DNA from: Caulobacterales bacterium
Lineage (GTDB): Bacteria; Pseudomonadota; Alphaproteobacteria; Caulobacterales; Aquidulcibacteraceae
DNA length: 64,000 nucleotides
Reading direction: 5' to 3'
Assembly (NCBI GenBank): GCA_017303355.1
Contig: JAFLCU010000012.1
Span: forward strand, 1-64,000
Shown: positions 43,874 through 52,651 of the stretch, one piece after another
How the letters are laid out: each line of letters begins with the position of its first letter
Position numbering within the stretch: position 1 is the stretch's first letter
The notes under the pieces: model-generated
Seen by the model: only the letters and a program-made list of their open reading frames with translations
Database searches by the model: none
Told to the model about the DNA's origin: nothing
Program-made: the position numbers and the translations under genes

Positions 43874-44443
43874 ATGCGCACATTGCTCTTTGCCTTGGCG
43901 GCGGCTTTCGCATTTGCGGCGCCTGCCTACGCGGCGTGTGATCTGACGCCGGTGATCGGCGCGCGCGCCGATGCGCGGCCGAGCCAGGATCTGATGATCA
44001 CGCTTGAAATACACAATCTCGGCGACACCAATTGCCCCGGCACAATCGAAGCGCCGCCAGGCGCCAGCTACATGGTCGATATCTTCCTCTCGACCGATCG
44101 CAACGCGCCATCGACCTGGGCGGTCTATAATGCAACGTGGCGCGAGGACGTGCTACTGCGCGGCGGCCGTGTCTCGCGCACGCATAGCGTAGGGCCTGGC
44201 GTCAATGTACGGTACGGCGCGCCAAGCTACGAGATTGGCCCCTTCACGTTGCCCAGCGGCGTCCCGCCGGGAGATTATTTCCTGTGCGCGGGCGTCGATC
44301 TCGGCAATCGCGTCGCGGAATCCAATGAGCACAATAACGTGGCCTGTAATCCGATCCAGATTTTGCCGTTGCTGACCATCGATCCGCGCCGCGTGCCGCG
44401 TCTGCCGCAGCCACAGCCCCTGCCTATTCCCCAACCGCGCTAA
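43874..44443 (+). CDS. Secreted protein with CARDB-like domain
   Basis: A 189-residue protein with a signal peptide (about 1-20, ending APAYA) and one Ig-like domain of the CARDB/APHP type: LMITLEIHNLGDTNCPG, GASYMVDIFLSTDRNAPST and the end motif GVDLGNRVAESNEHNNVACNP. The C-terminal tail is Pro-rich. GGAG lies upstream of the ATG at 43874. Such domains are adhesion or binding modules; function unknown. Confidence 0.8.
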   Translation: MRTLLFALAAAFAFAAPAYAACDLTPVIGARADARPSQDLMITLEIHNLGDTNCPGTIEAPPGASYMVDIFLSTDRNAPSTWAVYNATWREDVLLRGGRVSRTHSVGPGVNVRYGAPSYEIGPFTLPSGVPPGDYFLCAGVDLGNRVAESNEHNNVACNPIQILPLLTIDPRRVPRLPQPQPLPIPQPR

Positions 44444-44463
44444 GGGTGTGACGACCGTATGAC

Positions 44464-44489
44464 GCGCCGGTGCGCCGGGCGACCGGCGC
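44464..44489 (+). terminator. Probable terminator after the CARDB-like gene
   Basis: An 8-bp perfect stem (GCGCCGGT with ACCGGCGC) around a 10-base loop that itself can pair, followed by TTCATGTTTTAT. It lies 20 bases after the CARDB gene and 60 bases before the large RTX gene. The T-tract is interrupted, so strength is uncertain. Confidence 0.5.
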
Positions 44490-44548
44490 TTCATGTTTTA
44501 TCGCGGCGATGCTAGGTCTGCCCGGTGTGGTCTTGGGGGCGACGCGGC

Positions 44549-47500
44549 ATGGCGGATGATCTTTGGGTGCGCAATCGTTTGGCCGACGCGAAGAGCGGCG
44601 ACGACCGGCTCGCGACCGGGCCTGGCGACGATCACGGCGATGATCAAACGACAACCTCGACAATTAGTGTTGGCGGCGCGCCGGCGACGGGGGTGATCGG
44701 CGTCGCGGGCGACACTGATTGGTTTCGATTTCAGGCCGTGACCGGCGAAGCCGTTCGCTTCGAATTGCAGAGCGCGACCTTCGCGACGGTGATCCTGCGC
44801 ATCCAGGATCAATGGGGCAATATCGTCGCCTCGTACTCCGGCCCATCGGCCGGCGCATCGGTGAGCCGCGCGTTGGCCGCTGGCGATTATTTTGTCTCGA
44901 TTTTCGGCTTCGACGCTGAAGGCGAATTCGCCACGGGCAATTACAGCATCGTTGGGACGACGGTTGCGGACGATCACGGCGACACGTTCGACACCGCGAC
45001 AGAGGTCGCCGTCGATGGCGCCGTGATCACGATGAGCGGCGAGGGCGTCGGCGATACCGACATGGTGCGCTTCGAAGCCAATGGCGGCGTGCCGCTCGTG
45101 TTTAATTTCGACGACATGCCGATCAATGGCGTGAGCTATACGATCTATGATCGCTACGGGCGGCCGCTGCACTCCAACAACATCCTTGATGCGACCATGT
45201 ACGTGCCGTTCGTGCCGGAAGAGGATGGAATTTATTACATCTCGTTCGCGGCGGGCACGGGCGTCAGCTTCAACATCACGACGGCGGTCGATGATTTCGT
45301 GGAGACGCTGCCGGCGAATGGCAGCATCACAGTCGGCGGCCCGGCGGTGCAGGGGCGTTACGATTTCTACGGTGACATGGATGTGTTTTCGGTGACGCTG
45401 AGCGCGCCGGGCACGTATCGTTTCGAGATGTCGCCGCTGACGTTCAATCTCGTCAGCTTGATGTCGATCTACGACAAAGATGGCTTCCTGATCGATTACA
45501 GCGTGCTCTACCTGCCGGGGCAGGGCCTGACGTTCGTGGCCGACACAGCGGGCACGTTCCACATCGCGCTGACGCAGCTCGATACGGTGGTGAACCACGA
45601 CCAGCGCTACACGCTGACGGCGACGAGCGTGACGGATGATTTCCGCGGCGGCGTGGGCTCGACGGGCGTGGCCGTCATCAATGGCGCGACGCTGAATGGC
45701 GCGGTGCAATTCAACGAGGACGCCGATTGGATCGCGGTGACGCTGAATTATGGCGACACGATCCGCTTCCATATCGAGTCGCCGGACTTTGCGCACACGA
45801 CGCACATGTACGACAGCACGGGGCTCTCGATCGTGCCGCCGATGTCGTTCTACTCGTCGGAGGCGGATCGCTATTTCACGGCGTACGCGACGGGTACGTA
45901 CTACATCTCGGTGATGGGCTGGGACGCGACGGACCAGGGCGCTTACACGATGAGCGTGACAAGCGTCGTCGACGATTTCACGCTGGCCAATCGCGGCGTG
46001 ATCAGCGCGGGCGGCACGGCGTCGGGCGTGCTGGAATTCAACAATGATGGCGATCTCTTCGCCATCACGGTGACGGCCGGGCAAACGGTCGAGTTCTTCG
46101 CCGATACGGCGTTCCGTTATGATCTCAACATTCGCGGCGCCGCCGACAATGATTTTCTCGCCTATTCAAACTCGCTCGTCACCAACCGGCCGCTGACCTA
46201 CACGTTCGGCGCGGCGGGGACGTATTATGTTTCGATCTCGGGCGGCTATGCAGGTATCGGCGGCGGCGTTGGCGGTTACACGCTGCACGCAACCACGCTT
46301 ACGGACGATTTCACCAACAATACAACGCGCACGGGCGAGATCGTCGTCAATGGGCCGTCCACGAGCGGTGTCGTCAATTACGGCAACGATAGCGATTGGT
46401 TCGCGGTCACAGTGACGGCCGGCCAAGCCGTGCTTTTCGCGATCGATCACCCAGCCTTGGCTGATGTGCGGCTCGAATTGGTCGGGCTCTCATCGATGGT
46501 GCCCTTCATGCGCGTCGGCCACGGCTTCAGCTATTATTTTGAACAGGGCGGCACCTATTACGTGCAAGCCACGGGCACGTATTTCGAGGAGGCAGGCGGC
46601 TACACGATCACGGCGACAACGCTGGCGGATGATTTCGCGGCGACCGTGGCGACAACCGCCGTGCTCGCGGTGAGTGGTTCGGCCAATGGCGTTATCAATT
46701 ATAACCACGACAGCGACTGGTTCGCGATCAATCTGCAAGCCGGCGTCGATTACGTGTTCGCGCTTTCGGGCGCGATCTCGGGCGGGCATCTCTCAATCTA
46801 TGATCAAAGCGGCGCGCTGATTTATACGCCGGGCGGCAATTACGCGCCGGCGATCGATTTCTCCGCGCTCTCTTCGGGCGTGCATTATGTGTGCGTAACC
46901 AATAGCTCCACCAGCAATTATACGATCTCGGCGGCGATGCTTACGCCGTCGCTGTTGCAGTCGATCGATCCGAATGTGCCGTCGATCCTGCCGGGCGATG
47001 CGTTCCAGCATACGCATTATGGGCCTGCGAACGTGGTGCAGGTTTATTTCGCGGGAATAGGCGAAGCGTTTGGCGGCTCGACGTCGACGGGCTGGACGGC
47101 AGAAGACACTGCCGCCGTGATGGCGATCCTGGCGCAGTTCGAAGCGTATCTGAATATCGACTTCCAGATCACGACGACGCTGCCGCACGCCGATATGGTG
47201 CTGACCACGTTCTCCGATCCGAATTACGTCACGCGCTTTGATCGCGCCGATTGGGACATGCCGATCCCGGCAATTGGATTCTCGACGGCGGTGTCGACGT
47301 GGAATGCGGCCGCGCTTGCCGAAGGCGGGCTGGGTGCGGCGGCGGTGCTGAACGCGATCGGCTACGCGATGGGGCTGGCGTTCCCGCACTTGGCCGAAAG
47401 CGGCAGCGTGCTGATGGAAGGCGTCGATGACGATGCCGATCTCGGCGATTTCAATCTGAACCAGGGCATCCACACCATCATGTCGTTCAACGATGGCTGG

Positions 47501-49396
47501 GCGACGTCGGGCTATGGCGTGTCGAGCAGCTCGAATTATGGCTGGCAATTCGGGCCGATGGCGCTCGATATCGCCGTGCTGCAATCGATCTACGGCGCGA
47601 ACACGACCTACAACAACGGCGCAAACACCTACACGCTGCGCGATACGAATGCGGCCGGCACGGGCTGGCGTGCGATCTGGGATACGGGCGGCGCCGATAC
47701 GATCGTCTATGCGGGCACGCGCAACGCCACGATCGATCTGCGCGCGGCGACGCTGCAATACGAGCAGGGCGGCGGCGGCTTCGTCTCCAGTGCGTTCGGC
47801 GTGCATGGCGGCTTCACGATCGCCAATGGCGTCGTGATCGAGAACGCGACGGGCGGCGCGGGTGATGATGTCATTACCGGCAACGCGGTCGCGAACACGC
47901 TGCTTGGCAATGGCGGCGCGGATACGCTCGATGGCGGCGGCGGCGCCGACATCATCTTGGCGCACGCGGGCGCCGATACGCTGCTCGGCGGTGATGGCAA
48001 TGATTGGCTCGATGGCGGCGCGGGCGCCGATGTCATCAATGGCGGCGCGGGCAATGATACGGCCGCTTATGGCGCCTCGGCGGCGGCGGTGAATATCGAT
48101 CTGCAAAGCGGCGTCTATTCCGGCGGCGACGCCGTGGGCGACGTGCTGACCAGCATCGAAGGCATCTCCGGCTCTAGCCACGCGGACAATATCTTCGGCA
48201 ACGCCAACGCGAACTCGCTGTTCGGCCAGGGCGGCGCGGATTTCATTCAGGGCCGTGGCGGCGCCGATGCTATTTACGGCGGCGATGGCAATGATTGGCT
48301 CGATGGCGGCGCGGGCGCGGATACGATCGACGGCGGCGCGGGCGCGGATACGGCCGCCTATGGCGCGTCGATCGCGGCGGTGAGCATCGATCTGCAGAGC
48401 GGCGTCTATTCCGGCGGCGACGCCGCGGGCGATGTGCTCACCAATGTCGAAGGCATTTCGGGTTCTGGTCACGCCGACAACATCTTCGGCAACGCGAACG
48501 CGAATGCGCTGTTCGGCCAAGGCGGCGCGGATTTCATCCAAGGGCGTGGCGGCGCGGATACGATCTCCGGCGGCGATGGCAATGATTGGCTCGATGGCGG
48601 CACGGGCGCGGATGCGATCGATGGCGGCGCCGGTACGGATACGGCTGCCTACGGCTCGTCCACGGCGGCGGTGAGCATCGATCTACAAAGTGGCGCGTAT
48701 TCCGGCGGCGATGCGGCGGGCGATGTGCTCACCAATATCGAAGGCATCTCGGGCTCCAGCCATGCCGACAACATCTTCGGCAACGCCAACGCCAACTCGC
48801 TGTTTGGCCAAGGCGGCAATGATTTCATTCAAGGCCGTGGCGGCGCCGATTTCATCTATGGCGGCGATGGCAATGATTGGCTCGATGGCGGCTTGGGGGC
48901 CGATACGATCGATGGCGGCGCGGGCGCGGATACGGCGGCCTATGGTTCGTCGGCGTCGGCGGTGAGCATCGATCTGCAGAGCGGCGTCTATTCTGGCGGT
49001 GATGCGGCGGGCGATGTGCTGATCGGCATCGAAGGCCTGTCGGGCTCCAGCCACAACGACACGCTCTCGGGCAATGCGAGCGCGAACACGCTGTTTGGCC
49101 AAGGCGGCGCCGACACGTTGAACGGGCGCGGCGGCAACGACACGCTGAACGGCGGCGCGGGCAATGATCGCTTCGTCTTCGCGCCCGGCGCGGGCGACGA
49201 TGTGATCAGCGATTTCGTCGCCGGCGGCGCCGAGGATTGGATCGATCTCTCCGGTTATCAGGGCTCGGGCGTGACGTGGACGATCACGCAAGTGGGCGCC
49301 AACACCGTGTTCGATTTCACCAATGGAGACAGCATCACGCTGCTGAACGTCAATGCGAGCGCGCTGACGCAGATCGATCCGTGGTCCTGGGGATAG
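44549..49396 (+). CDS. Giant RTX protein: PPC-like repeats, degenerate serralysin domain, calcium-binding repeats
   Basis: A 1615-residue protein without an N-terminal signal. Residues ~25-810 hold seven PPC-like beta domains (e.g. GVIGVAGDTDWFRF, GVVNYGNDSDWFAVTV). Residues ~820-1095 match serralysin-type M10 peptidases, with the Met-turn TIMSFNDGW and GPMALDIAVLQSIYGAN. The zinc motif is replaced by LNAIGYAMGLAFPHL, so the domain should be inactive. RTX nonapeptides (GGAGNDxxxGGxGxD) fill ~1099-1550, including four 97-residue near-identical units. The C-terminus is a type I secretion signal region. No exporter genes are nearby. Confidence 0.88.
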   Translation: MADDLWVRNRLADAKSGDDRLATGPGDDHGDDQTTTSTISVGGAPATGVIGVAGDTDWFRFQAVTGEAVRFELQSATFATVILRIQDQWGNIVASYSGPSAGASVSRALAAGDYFVSIFGFDAEGEFATGNYSIVGTTVADDHGDTFDTATEVAVDGAVITMSGEGVGDTDMVRFEANGGVPLVFNFDDMPINGVSYTIYDRYGRPLHSNNILDATMYVPFVPEEDGIYYISFAAGTGVSFNITTAVDDFVETLPANGSITVGGPAVQGRYDFYGDMDVFSVTLSAPGTYRFEMSPLTFNLVSLMSIYDKDGFLIDYSVLYLPGQGLTFVADTAGTFHIALTQLDTVVNHDQRYTLTATSVTDDFRGGVGSTGVAVINGATLNGAVQFNEDADWIAVTLNYGDTIRFHIESPDFAHTTHMYDSTGLSIVPPMSFYSSEADRYFTAYATGTYYISVMGWDATDQGAYTMSVTSVVDDFTLANRGVISAGGTASGVLEFNNDGDLFAITVTAGQTVEFFADTAFRYDLNIRGAADNDFLAYSNSLVTNRPLTYTFGAAGTYYVSISGGYAGIGGGVGGYTLHATTLTDDFTNNTTRTGEIVVNGPSTSGVVNYGNDSDWFAVTVTAGQAVLFAIDHPALADVRLELVGLSSMVPFMRVGHGFSYYFEQGGTYYVQATGTYFEEAGGYTITATTLADDFAATVATTAVLAVSGSANGVINYNHDSDWFAINLQAGVDYVFALSGAISGGHLSIYDQSGALIYTPGGNYAPAIDFSALSSGVHYVCVTNSSTSNYTISAAMLTPSLLQSIDPNVPSILPGDAFQHTHYGPANVVQVYFAGIGEAFGGSTSTGWTAEDTAAVMAILAQFEAYLNIDFQITTTLPHADMVLTTFSDPNYVTRFDRADWDMPIPAIGFSTAVSTWNAAALAEGGLGAAAVLNAIGYAMGLAFPHLAESGSVLMEGVDDDADLGDFNLNQGIHTIMSFNDGWATSGYGVSSSSNYGWQFGPMALDIAVLQSIYGANTTYNNGANTYTLRDTNAAGTGWRAIWDTGGADTIVYAGTRNATIDLRAATLQYEQGGGGFVSSAFGVHGGFTIANGVVIENATGGAGDDVITGNAVANTLLGNGGADTLDGGGGADIILAHAGADTLLGGDGNDWLDGGAGADVINGGAGNDTAAYGASAAAVNIDLQSGVYSGGDAVGDVLTSIEGISGSSHADNIFGNANANSLFGQGGADFIQGRGGADAIYGGDGNDWLDGGAGADTIDGGAGADTAAYGASIAAVSIDLQSGVYSGGDAAGDVLTNVEGISGSGHADNIFGNANANALFGQGGADFIQGRGGADTISGGDGNDWLDGGTGADAIDGGAGTDTAAYGSSTAAVSIDLQSGAYSGGDAAGDVLTNIEGISGSSHADNIFGNANANSLFGQGGNDFIQGRGGADFIYGGDGNDWLDGGLGADTIDGGAGADTAAYGSSASAVSIDLQSGVYSGGDAAGDVLIGIEGLSGSSHNDTLSGNASANTLFGQGGADTLNGRGGNDTLNGGAGNDRFVFAPGAGDDVISDFVAGGAEDWIDLSGYQGSGVTWTITQVGANTVFDFTNGDSITLLNVNASALTQIDPWSWG
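48068..49231 (+). repeat. Four 291-bp tandem repeats within the RTX gene
   Basis: Units start at 48068, 48359, 48650 and 48941. Each encodes 97 residues beginning YG(A/S)S and containing IDLQSGVYSGGD, DVLTxIEGISGSSHADN and GGDGNDWLDGG. The first three are nearly identical at DNA level; the fourth diverges in its second half. Such tracts change copy number by recombination or slippage. Confidence 0.9.
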
Positions 49397-49475
49397 GCCG
49401 GCTTGTGCGTCTAGCCTTGAAGTCGCCCGATGGGCCGACTAAGCCCCGGCTTCGGGCGGGGACCAAGGATTTCTC

Positions 49476-49928
49476 ATGCGGGTTCTGATTGTTGCGGCTT
49501 TGGCGTTGATGGCGGGCGCGTGCGCGGCGAGCGGCGGAGCGGAGAGCGGGGCGGCCCTGGGGCCGACGCCGTTCCCGATTGAGCGCGGCGCGGCCCCGCC
49601 GCCGCCGAATGAAGCCCAAGGCCAGACCGCGCCGCCGGAAGGCGCGAGCGCTGGCGGCATTGATTTCGGCCGCTGGCGCCAGGCCGATCCCGCGAGCTAC
49701 GCGCCGGCCTTCCAGACCCAGATTCGCGCCCGCTACGCGGGCCGTAGCACCGCGCAAATCCGCGCCGACCTCGAAGCCAACGGCTTTGCCTGCGAGGACA
49801 GCTCGCGCCTGGATTGCCGCATCGAGATCATGGAGCGCCAATGCGGGTTCGATTGGTATGTGGTGCTGGAGCGGAATCGGCCGGAGCCGGTCGCGGGCTT
49901 TGACCAAATGTGCCTCGGCGCGCGATAA
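49476..49928 (+). CDS. Small lipoprotein, unknown function
   Basis: A 150-residue protein with a lipoprotein signal (MRVLIVAALALMAGAC, Cys16), a Pro/Ala-rich linker (about 20-60) and a C-terminal domain with four cysteines (GFACEDSSRLDCRIEIMERQCGF...MCLG). The cysteine spacing suggests disulfides. It is followed 27 bases later by another lipoprotein gene with a similar domain plan. Not recognised. Confidence 0.75.
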   Translation: MRVLIVAALALMAGACAASGGAESGAALGPTPFPIERGAAPPPPNEAQGQTAPPEGASAGGIDFGRWRQADPASYAPAFQTQIRARYAGRSTAQIRADLEANGFACEDSSRLDCRIEIMERQCGFDWYVVLERNRPEPVAGFDQMCLGAR

Positions 49929-49955
49929 TCGCCAAAAGGCCAAAGGGGTGGAGCG

Positions 49956-50396
49956 ATGAAGAAGTTTTTGGCGATGGGCGCGGCGTTGGCGCTGGCTGCG
50001 TGCGCGACCATGCCGACAGGCGGCGTCTCCACGCCGTCCGGCCCCGCGAGCATTCCTTCCACGCCGCTCGAACTGGGCGATTGGCGCAATGCGACGCCGG
50101 CGGCGACGCTGAGCGCGTTCCAGGAACACGTCTCAGACCGCTATGGCGCGGGGCTGGCGCTGACGGCGGTGTCCGGCGATCTGCGCCGTCAGGAATTCAC
50201 CTGCGTCGCCGGCCCGCAAAACGAGCGCGGCGATCCGCCCGAGCAAGTGTGCCGCCGCACTATCACCAACTCTGGCTGCACGCATACTTGGCAGGTGCAT
50301 CTGTTCGACAATGCCGGCGATGGCGAGCTTGCGCGCACGCGCGGGCTTTATGATCGCCGCTGCGGCGGTGACGGCTTGCTGGGCGGGCCGGGCTGA
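49956..50396 (+). CDS. Small lipoprotein, unknown function
   Basis: A 146-residue protein with a lipoprotein signal (MKKFLAMGAALALAAC, Cys16). The mature domain resembles that of the preceding gene (ELGDWRNATPAATLSAFQEHVSDRYGAG; then four Cys: FTCVAG, VCRRT, SGCTH, DRRCGG). A strong GGAG Shine-Dalgarno precedes the ATG. The two genes probably form an operon and derive from one ancestor. Function unknown. Confidence 0.75.
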   Translation: MKKFLAMGAALALAACATMPTGGVSTPSGPASIPSTPLELGDWRNATPAATLSAFQEHVSDRYGAGLALTAVSGDLRRQEFTCVAGPQNERGDPPEQVCRRTITNSGCTHTWQVHLFDNAGDGELARTRGLYDRRCGGDGLLGGPG

Positions 50397-50837
50397 TCAG
50401 CCGGCGATATAGCTGGCGACGTCTTCAGGTTCGAGCGTCAGCATCGGCGCCAGGCGCCAATTCAGCACGGCGTGCTTGCCGCGCAGGCGCGTGAGCGCTT
50501 CGCGACCAGGAATGATGGCGCGCGCCGAAGCCGGCCCCATGATCGCTGAAAGCCGCGCGCCGGAGGTGAAGATGAAACCGGCTTCGCCGCGCTGCCCGAG
50601 ATTGAGCAGGCGCGGCGCGGCGTCAGGCAGGTTCGATTGCATCGCCAGCGCCACATCGCTTTCGAGCAAGAGGCGGCGGAATTCCGTGCGCTGTTCGGGA
50701 TCGGTGAAGGCGGCGATAAACGCGCGCTCCAGATCGTTTTCGGGCTCGATCGGTTCGAGACTGTTCTGTTGCGCCCGCGCAAGCGTGGGCCACAAAGCGG
50801 CGCCCGCCGTCAGAGTGAGGAACGATCGTCTCAGCAT
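50397..50837 (-). CDS. SseB-type N-terminal domain protein, secreted
   Basis: A 146-residue protein with a twin-arginine-like or Sec signal (MLRRSFLTLTAGAALWPTLARA) and an SseB N-terminal-like domain: NDLERAFIAAFTDPEQRTEFRRLLLESDVALAM, then RGEAGFIFTSGARLSAIMG and GREALTRLRGKHAVLNW. The ATG at 50837 is chosen because the signal peptide starts there; the frame extends to 51659 but antisense to other genes. The role of stand-alone SseB-like domains is unclear. Confidence 0.8.
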   Translation of the reverse strand: MLRRSFLTLTAGAALWPTLARAQQNSLEPIEPENDLERAFIAAFTDPEQRTEFRRLLLESDVALAMQSNLPDAAPRLLNLGQRGEAGFIFTSGARLSAIMGPASARAIIPGREALTRLRGKHAVLNWRLAPMLTLEPEDVASYIAG

Positions 50838-50891
50838 CACCGTCTCCGAACGGGCTTTGCATCGCCGCCAAGGAAGGCCACATAAAGGCGG

Positions 50892-51326
50892 ATGGACGAT
50901 CTCTACCACCCCCGGATTCTCGAATTGGCGGCCGATATGCCCCATGTTGGGCGGCTCGACGCGCCGGATGGGGCGGCCACCAAGGTCAGCCGCGTCTGCG
51001 GTTCGGTGGTGACGGTGGAATTGAAGCTGAAGGATGGCGTGGTGAGCGAAATCGCCGTGCATCCGAAGGCCTGCGCTCTGGGGCAGGCGGCGACGGGCGT
51101 GCTGGCGATGCACGCGATTGGCGCAAGCCCGCGGGAAATTCGCGACGCGCGCGACGGCTTGCGCGCCATGCTGAAGGAGGGGGCAAGCCCGCCCGTGGGC
51201 CGCTTCTGGGAGTTGCGCCATCTGGAAGGCGTACGCGAATACCCGCCGCGCCACGCGAGCACGATGCTGGCGTTCGATGCGGCGGTGGAGGCGCTCGAAC
51301 AAGCCGCGCGCGCGAAGGCAGGTTGA
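50892..51326 (+). CDS. NifU/IscU-like iron-sulfur cluster scaffold protein
   Basis: A 144-residue NifU-N domain protein (LYHPRILELAADMPHVGRL, AATKVSRVCGSVVTVELKLKDG, KACALGQAATGVLA, EYPPRHASTMLAFDA). The Cys residues in RVCGSV and HPKACALG correspond to two of the usual ligands; the third, near the C-terminal PPRHAS segment, is replaced by His/Ser. It probably carries or transfers Fe-S clusters in the cytoplasm. It overlaps the next gene by one base. Confidence 0.87.
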   Translation: MDDLYHPRILELAADMPHVGRLDAPDGAATKVSRVCGSVVTVELKLKDGVVSEIAVHPKACALGQAATGVLAMHAIGASPREIRDARDGLRAMLKEGASPPVGRFWELRHLEGVREYPPRHASTMLAFDAAVEALEQAARAKAG

Positions 51327-51649
51327 TGCGCGCTGTTTGGCTCGCTTTGGGGCTTGCCGCGTGTGCAAGCGCGCCGCCAGAGCGCGGACCGCTCGATGTT
51401 GAAGCGCTGATCGCCGATGCGCCGGCTTATGTGGCGTCGCGTTATGAGCCGCGCGAATTGCCGGATGCGTTGGTGCGCGATTTGGAGACGGCGCTGTTTC
51501 GCTGCGAGCCGCGCGGCCAAGCGACGGAGTGCGCGATGACGCGCCATGCGTTTGGGTCGTGTTTCGACGTCTCAATGGTGCGCGTTTCGGCGACGGCGCC
51601 GGTGCGTGCGGAGCGCAATCGACGCTGTATGGGCGTGCGGCCTGGGTGA
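51326..51649 (+). CDS. Small lipoprotein-like protein, unknown function
   Basis: A 107-residue protein with a short lipoprotein signal (MRAVWLALGLAAC, Cys13) and a mature domain with four Cys (FRCEPRGQATECAM, GSCFD, RRCMG). It starts within the stop of the NifU-like gene (TGATG) so it is co-translated. The cysteine pattern is reminiscent of the other lipoproteins at 49476 and 49956. Not recognised. Confidence 0.65.
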   Translation: MRAVWLALGLAACASAPPERGPLDVEALIADAPAYVASRYEPRELPDALVRDLETALFRCEPRGQATECAMTRHAFGSCFDVSMVRVSATAPVRAERNRRCMGVRPG

Positions 51650-51660
51650 GGTTGAACACC

Positions 51661-51792
51661 TATCCCCGGAGTGGCGCGTGAGCGCCAAGTCCGGGGCCTA
51701 TATACTCAGCAGGTGAAGTTAAGGTGCGAACCCACGACGCGCTGTGTCCATGGGCCCCGGGCCCATCGCTGCGCGATGTCCCGGGGATGGGT
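51661..51792. repeat. Palindrome cluster in a 281-bp intergenic region
   Basis: Two hairpins: CCCCGGA with TCCGGGG (51664-51696) enclosing a GGCGC/GCGCC stem, and TGGGCCCCGGGCCCA with ATCGC/GCGAT and TCCCGGGGATGG (about 51748-51792). They resemble the CCCCGGACTTG-type repeats common in alphaproteobacterial intergenic DNA. No gene was found in 51650-51930; an ncRNA such as 6S was considered but is not supported. Confidence 0.5.
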
Positions 51793-51933
51793 GGTGTGTG
51801 GGAAGGGGCGAAATCGCCAGCGTCAGCCTAAGCTTGTGGAAGGCGGCCCGAGCTCACGCCCATAATTCACTTGGCCGGGTGCGGCGCGGGCGCTAGCGTC
51901 CGGCCCGCGTGTGGGGCGCATAGGGGAAGAATG

Positions 51934-52224
51934 ATGCTGAGACTGCTTTTGTTGCTTGTGATCGTCGCGGGCGTAGCGGGCTATTTCACCAACCCGACCG
52001 AAGCGACCATGCGCACCGCCGCCGAGGCCGTGCTGAACGATCCGCAAAACATCTCCGAAGGCTTCGAGACGATTGGCGCGGCGGTGGCTGGCGACAACGT
52101 CTATTCGAATTATTACGTGGCGTCGAAATACGTCGTGACGCTGGGCGATCGTCCGCTGGTCGAGTGCTGGGGCGCGTTCACGCAGACGCAGTGCAATCGC
52201 GTCGAGGCGGAAGCGGCGCAGTAA
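51934..52224 (+). CDS. Small secreted or anchored protein, unknown function
   Basis: A 96-residue protein with an N-terminal hydrophobic segment (MLRLLLLLVIVAGVAGYF) and a mature domain with DPQNISEGFETIGAAVAGDNVYSNYYVASKY and a C-terminal CWGAFTQTQC cysteine pair. The ATG at 51934 or 51931 follows a GGGGAAG Shine-Dalgarno. It could be tethered by an uncleaved signal. Not recognised. Confidence 0.68.
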   Translation: MLRLLLLLVIVAGVAGYFTNPTEATMRTAAEAVLNDPQNISEGFETIGAAVAGDNVYSNYYVASKYVVTLGDRPLVECWGAFTQTQCNRVEAEAAQ

Positions 52225-52240
52225 AGCGCTTTCCGGGGGG

Positions 52241-52480
52241 ATGATCGTGGATCTGGACGATTTGTCGGACCAGGATCGGCTGATCCTGGGGCTGCGGTTT
52301 CGCTTGAAACATGTGCGCCTGGCGATCGCGCAGGCGCAGACCGGGGCCGTGCCGGAAGGGTTTGAGTTTTCGGCAGGCGAAAACACGGACACAATGCTCG
52401 CCGAGCTGCGAAGGCTTGAGGCCGAGGTGCAGGGCATGTTGCGCGACCACGGCGCCGACGCGAGCGGGCGATTGAATTAA
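52241..52480 (+). CDS. Small cytoplasmic protein, unknown function
   Basis: A 79-residue, mostly helical protein (LDDLSDQDRLILGLRFRLKHVRLAIAQAQTG...NTDTMLAELRRLEAEVQGMLRDHG). It starts 16 bases after the previous gene with GGGGGG upstream of ATG. The heptad-like pattern at the C-terminus suggests a short coiled coil. Not recognised. Confidence 0.6.
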   Translation: MIVDLDDLSDQDRLILGLRFRLKHVRLAIAQAQTGAVPEGFEFSAGENTDTMLAELRRLEAEVQGMLRDHGADASGRLN

Positions 52481-52498
52481 CCGCATGCCGGTGCTCGG

Positions 52499-52527
52499 TT
52501 GAGCTGGCGGCGCGAAGCATGTTATAG
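52499..52527 (+). promoter_or_regulatory. Predicted sigma-70 promoter of the yidD-thrS operon
   Basis: TTGAGC at 52499-52504 and TTATAG at 52522-52527 are separated by 17 bases. The expected transcription start is about 52533-52535, which coincides with the ATG of the Thr-rich leader frame, so the leader mRNA would be leaderless. The match was found by eye. Confidence 0.5.
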
Positions 52528-52534
52528 GGATCGC

Positions 52535-52573
52535 ATGCAACGGCTCACGTCCACCACGACGACTACCTATTAA
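52535..52573 (+). CDS. Threonine-rich leader peptide (candidate attenuator of yidD-thrS)
   Basis: A 12-codon frame encoding MQRLTSTTTTTY then TAA: six of twelve residues are Thr, five of them consecutive. It lies just downstream of a predicted promoter and 581 bases before thrS, with yidD between. This is the layout of ribosome-mediated transcription attenuation, where scarcity of charged Thr-tRNA stalls the ribosome. GC-rich segments after the stop can form alternative stems, but a clear U-tract terminator was not seen. Confidence 0.62.
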   Translation: MQRLTSTTTTTY

Positions 52574-52651
52574 AGCCGGCGGCGCGGGATCGGGCGCGCC
52601 GTAGCGGCGGCGTTGCGTCCCGGTCAGATCAACCGAAAACCTGTTGTTGCG

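Noticed and set aside
44498..48541. Very long minus-strand frames (44498-46084 and 46793-48541) within the RTX gene
   Set aside because: They are antisense to repeated codons; their repeats mirror the RTX repeats on the plus strand and no domain is evident.
48068..49231. CRISPR array
   Set aside because: The repeat units are 291 bp, coding and adjacent without unique spacers. No cas genes are in the window.
50838..51659. Upstream extension of the SseB-like gene to 51659
   Set aside because: The extension is antisense to the NifU-like gene and the next lipoprotein gene; the signal peptide marks the true start at 50837.
51650..51930. 6S RNA or other structured ncRNA
   Set aside because: Stems exist, but they match common intergenic palindromes. 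The long internal bulge expected of 6S RNA could not be traced.
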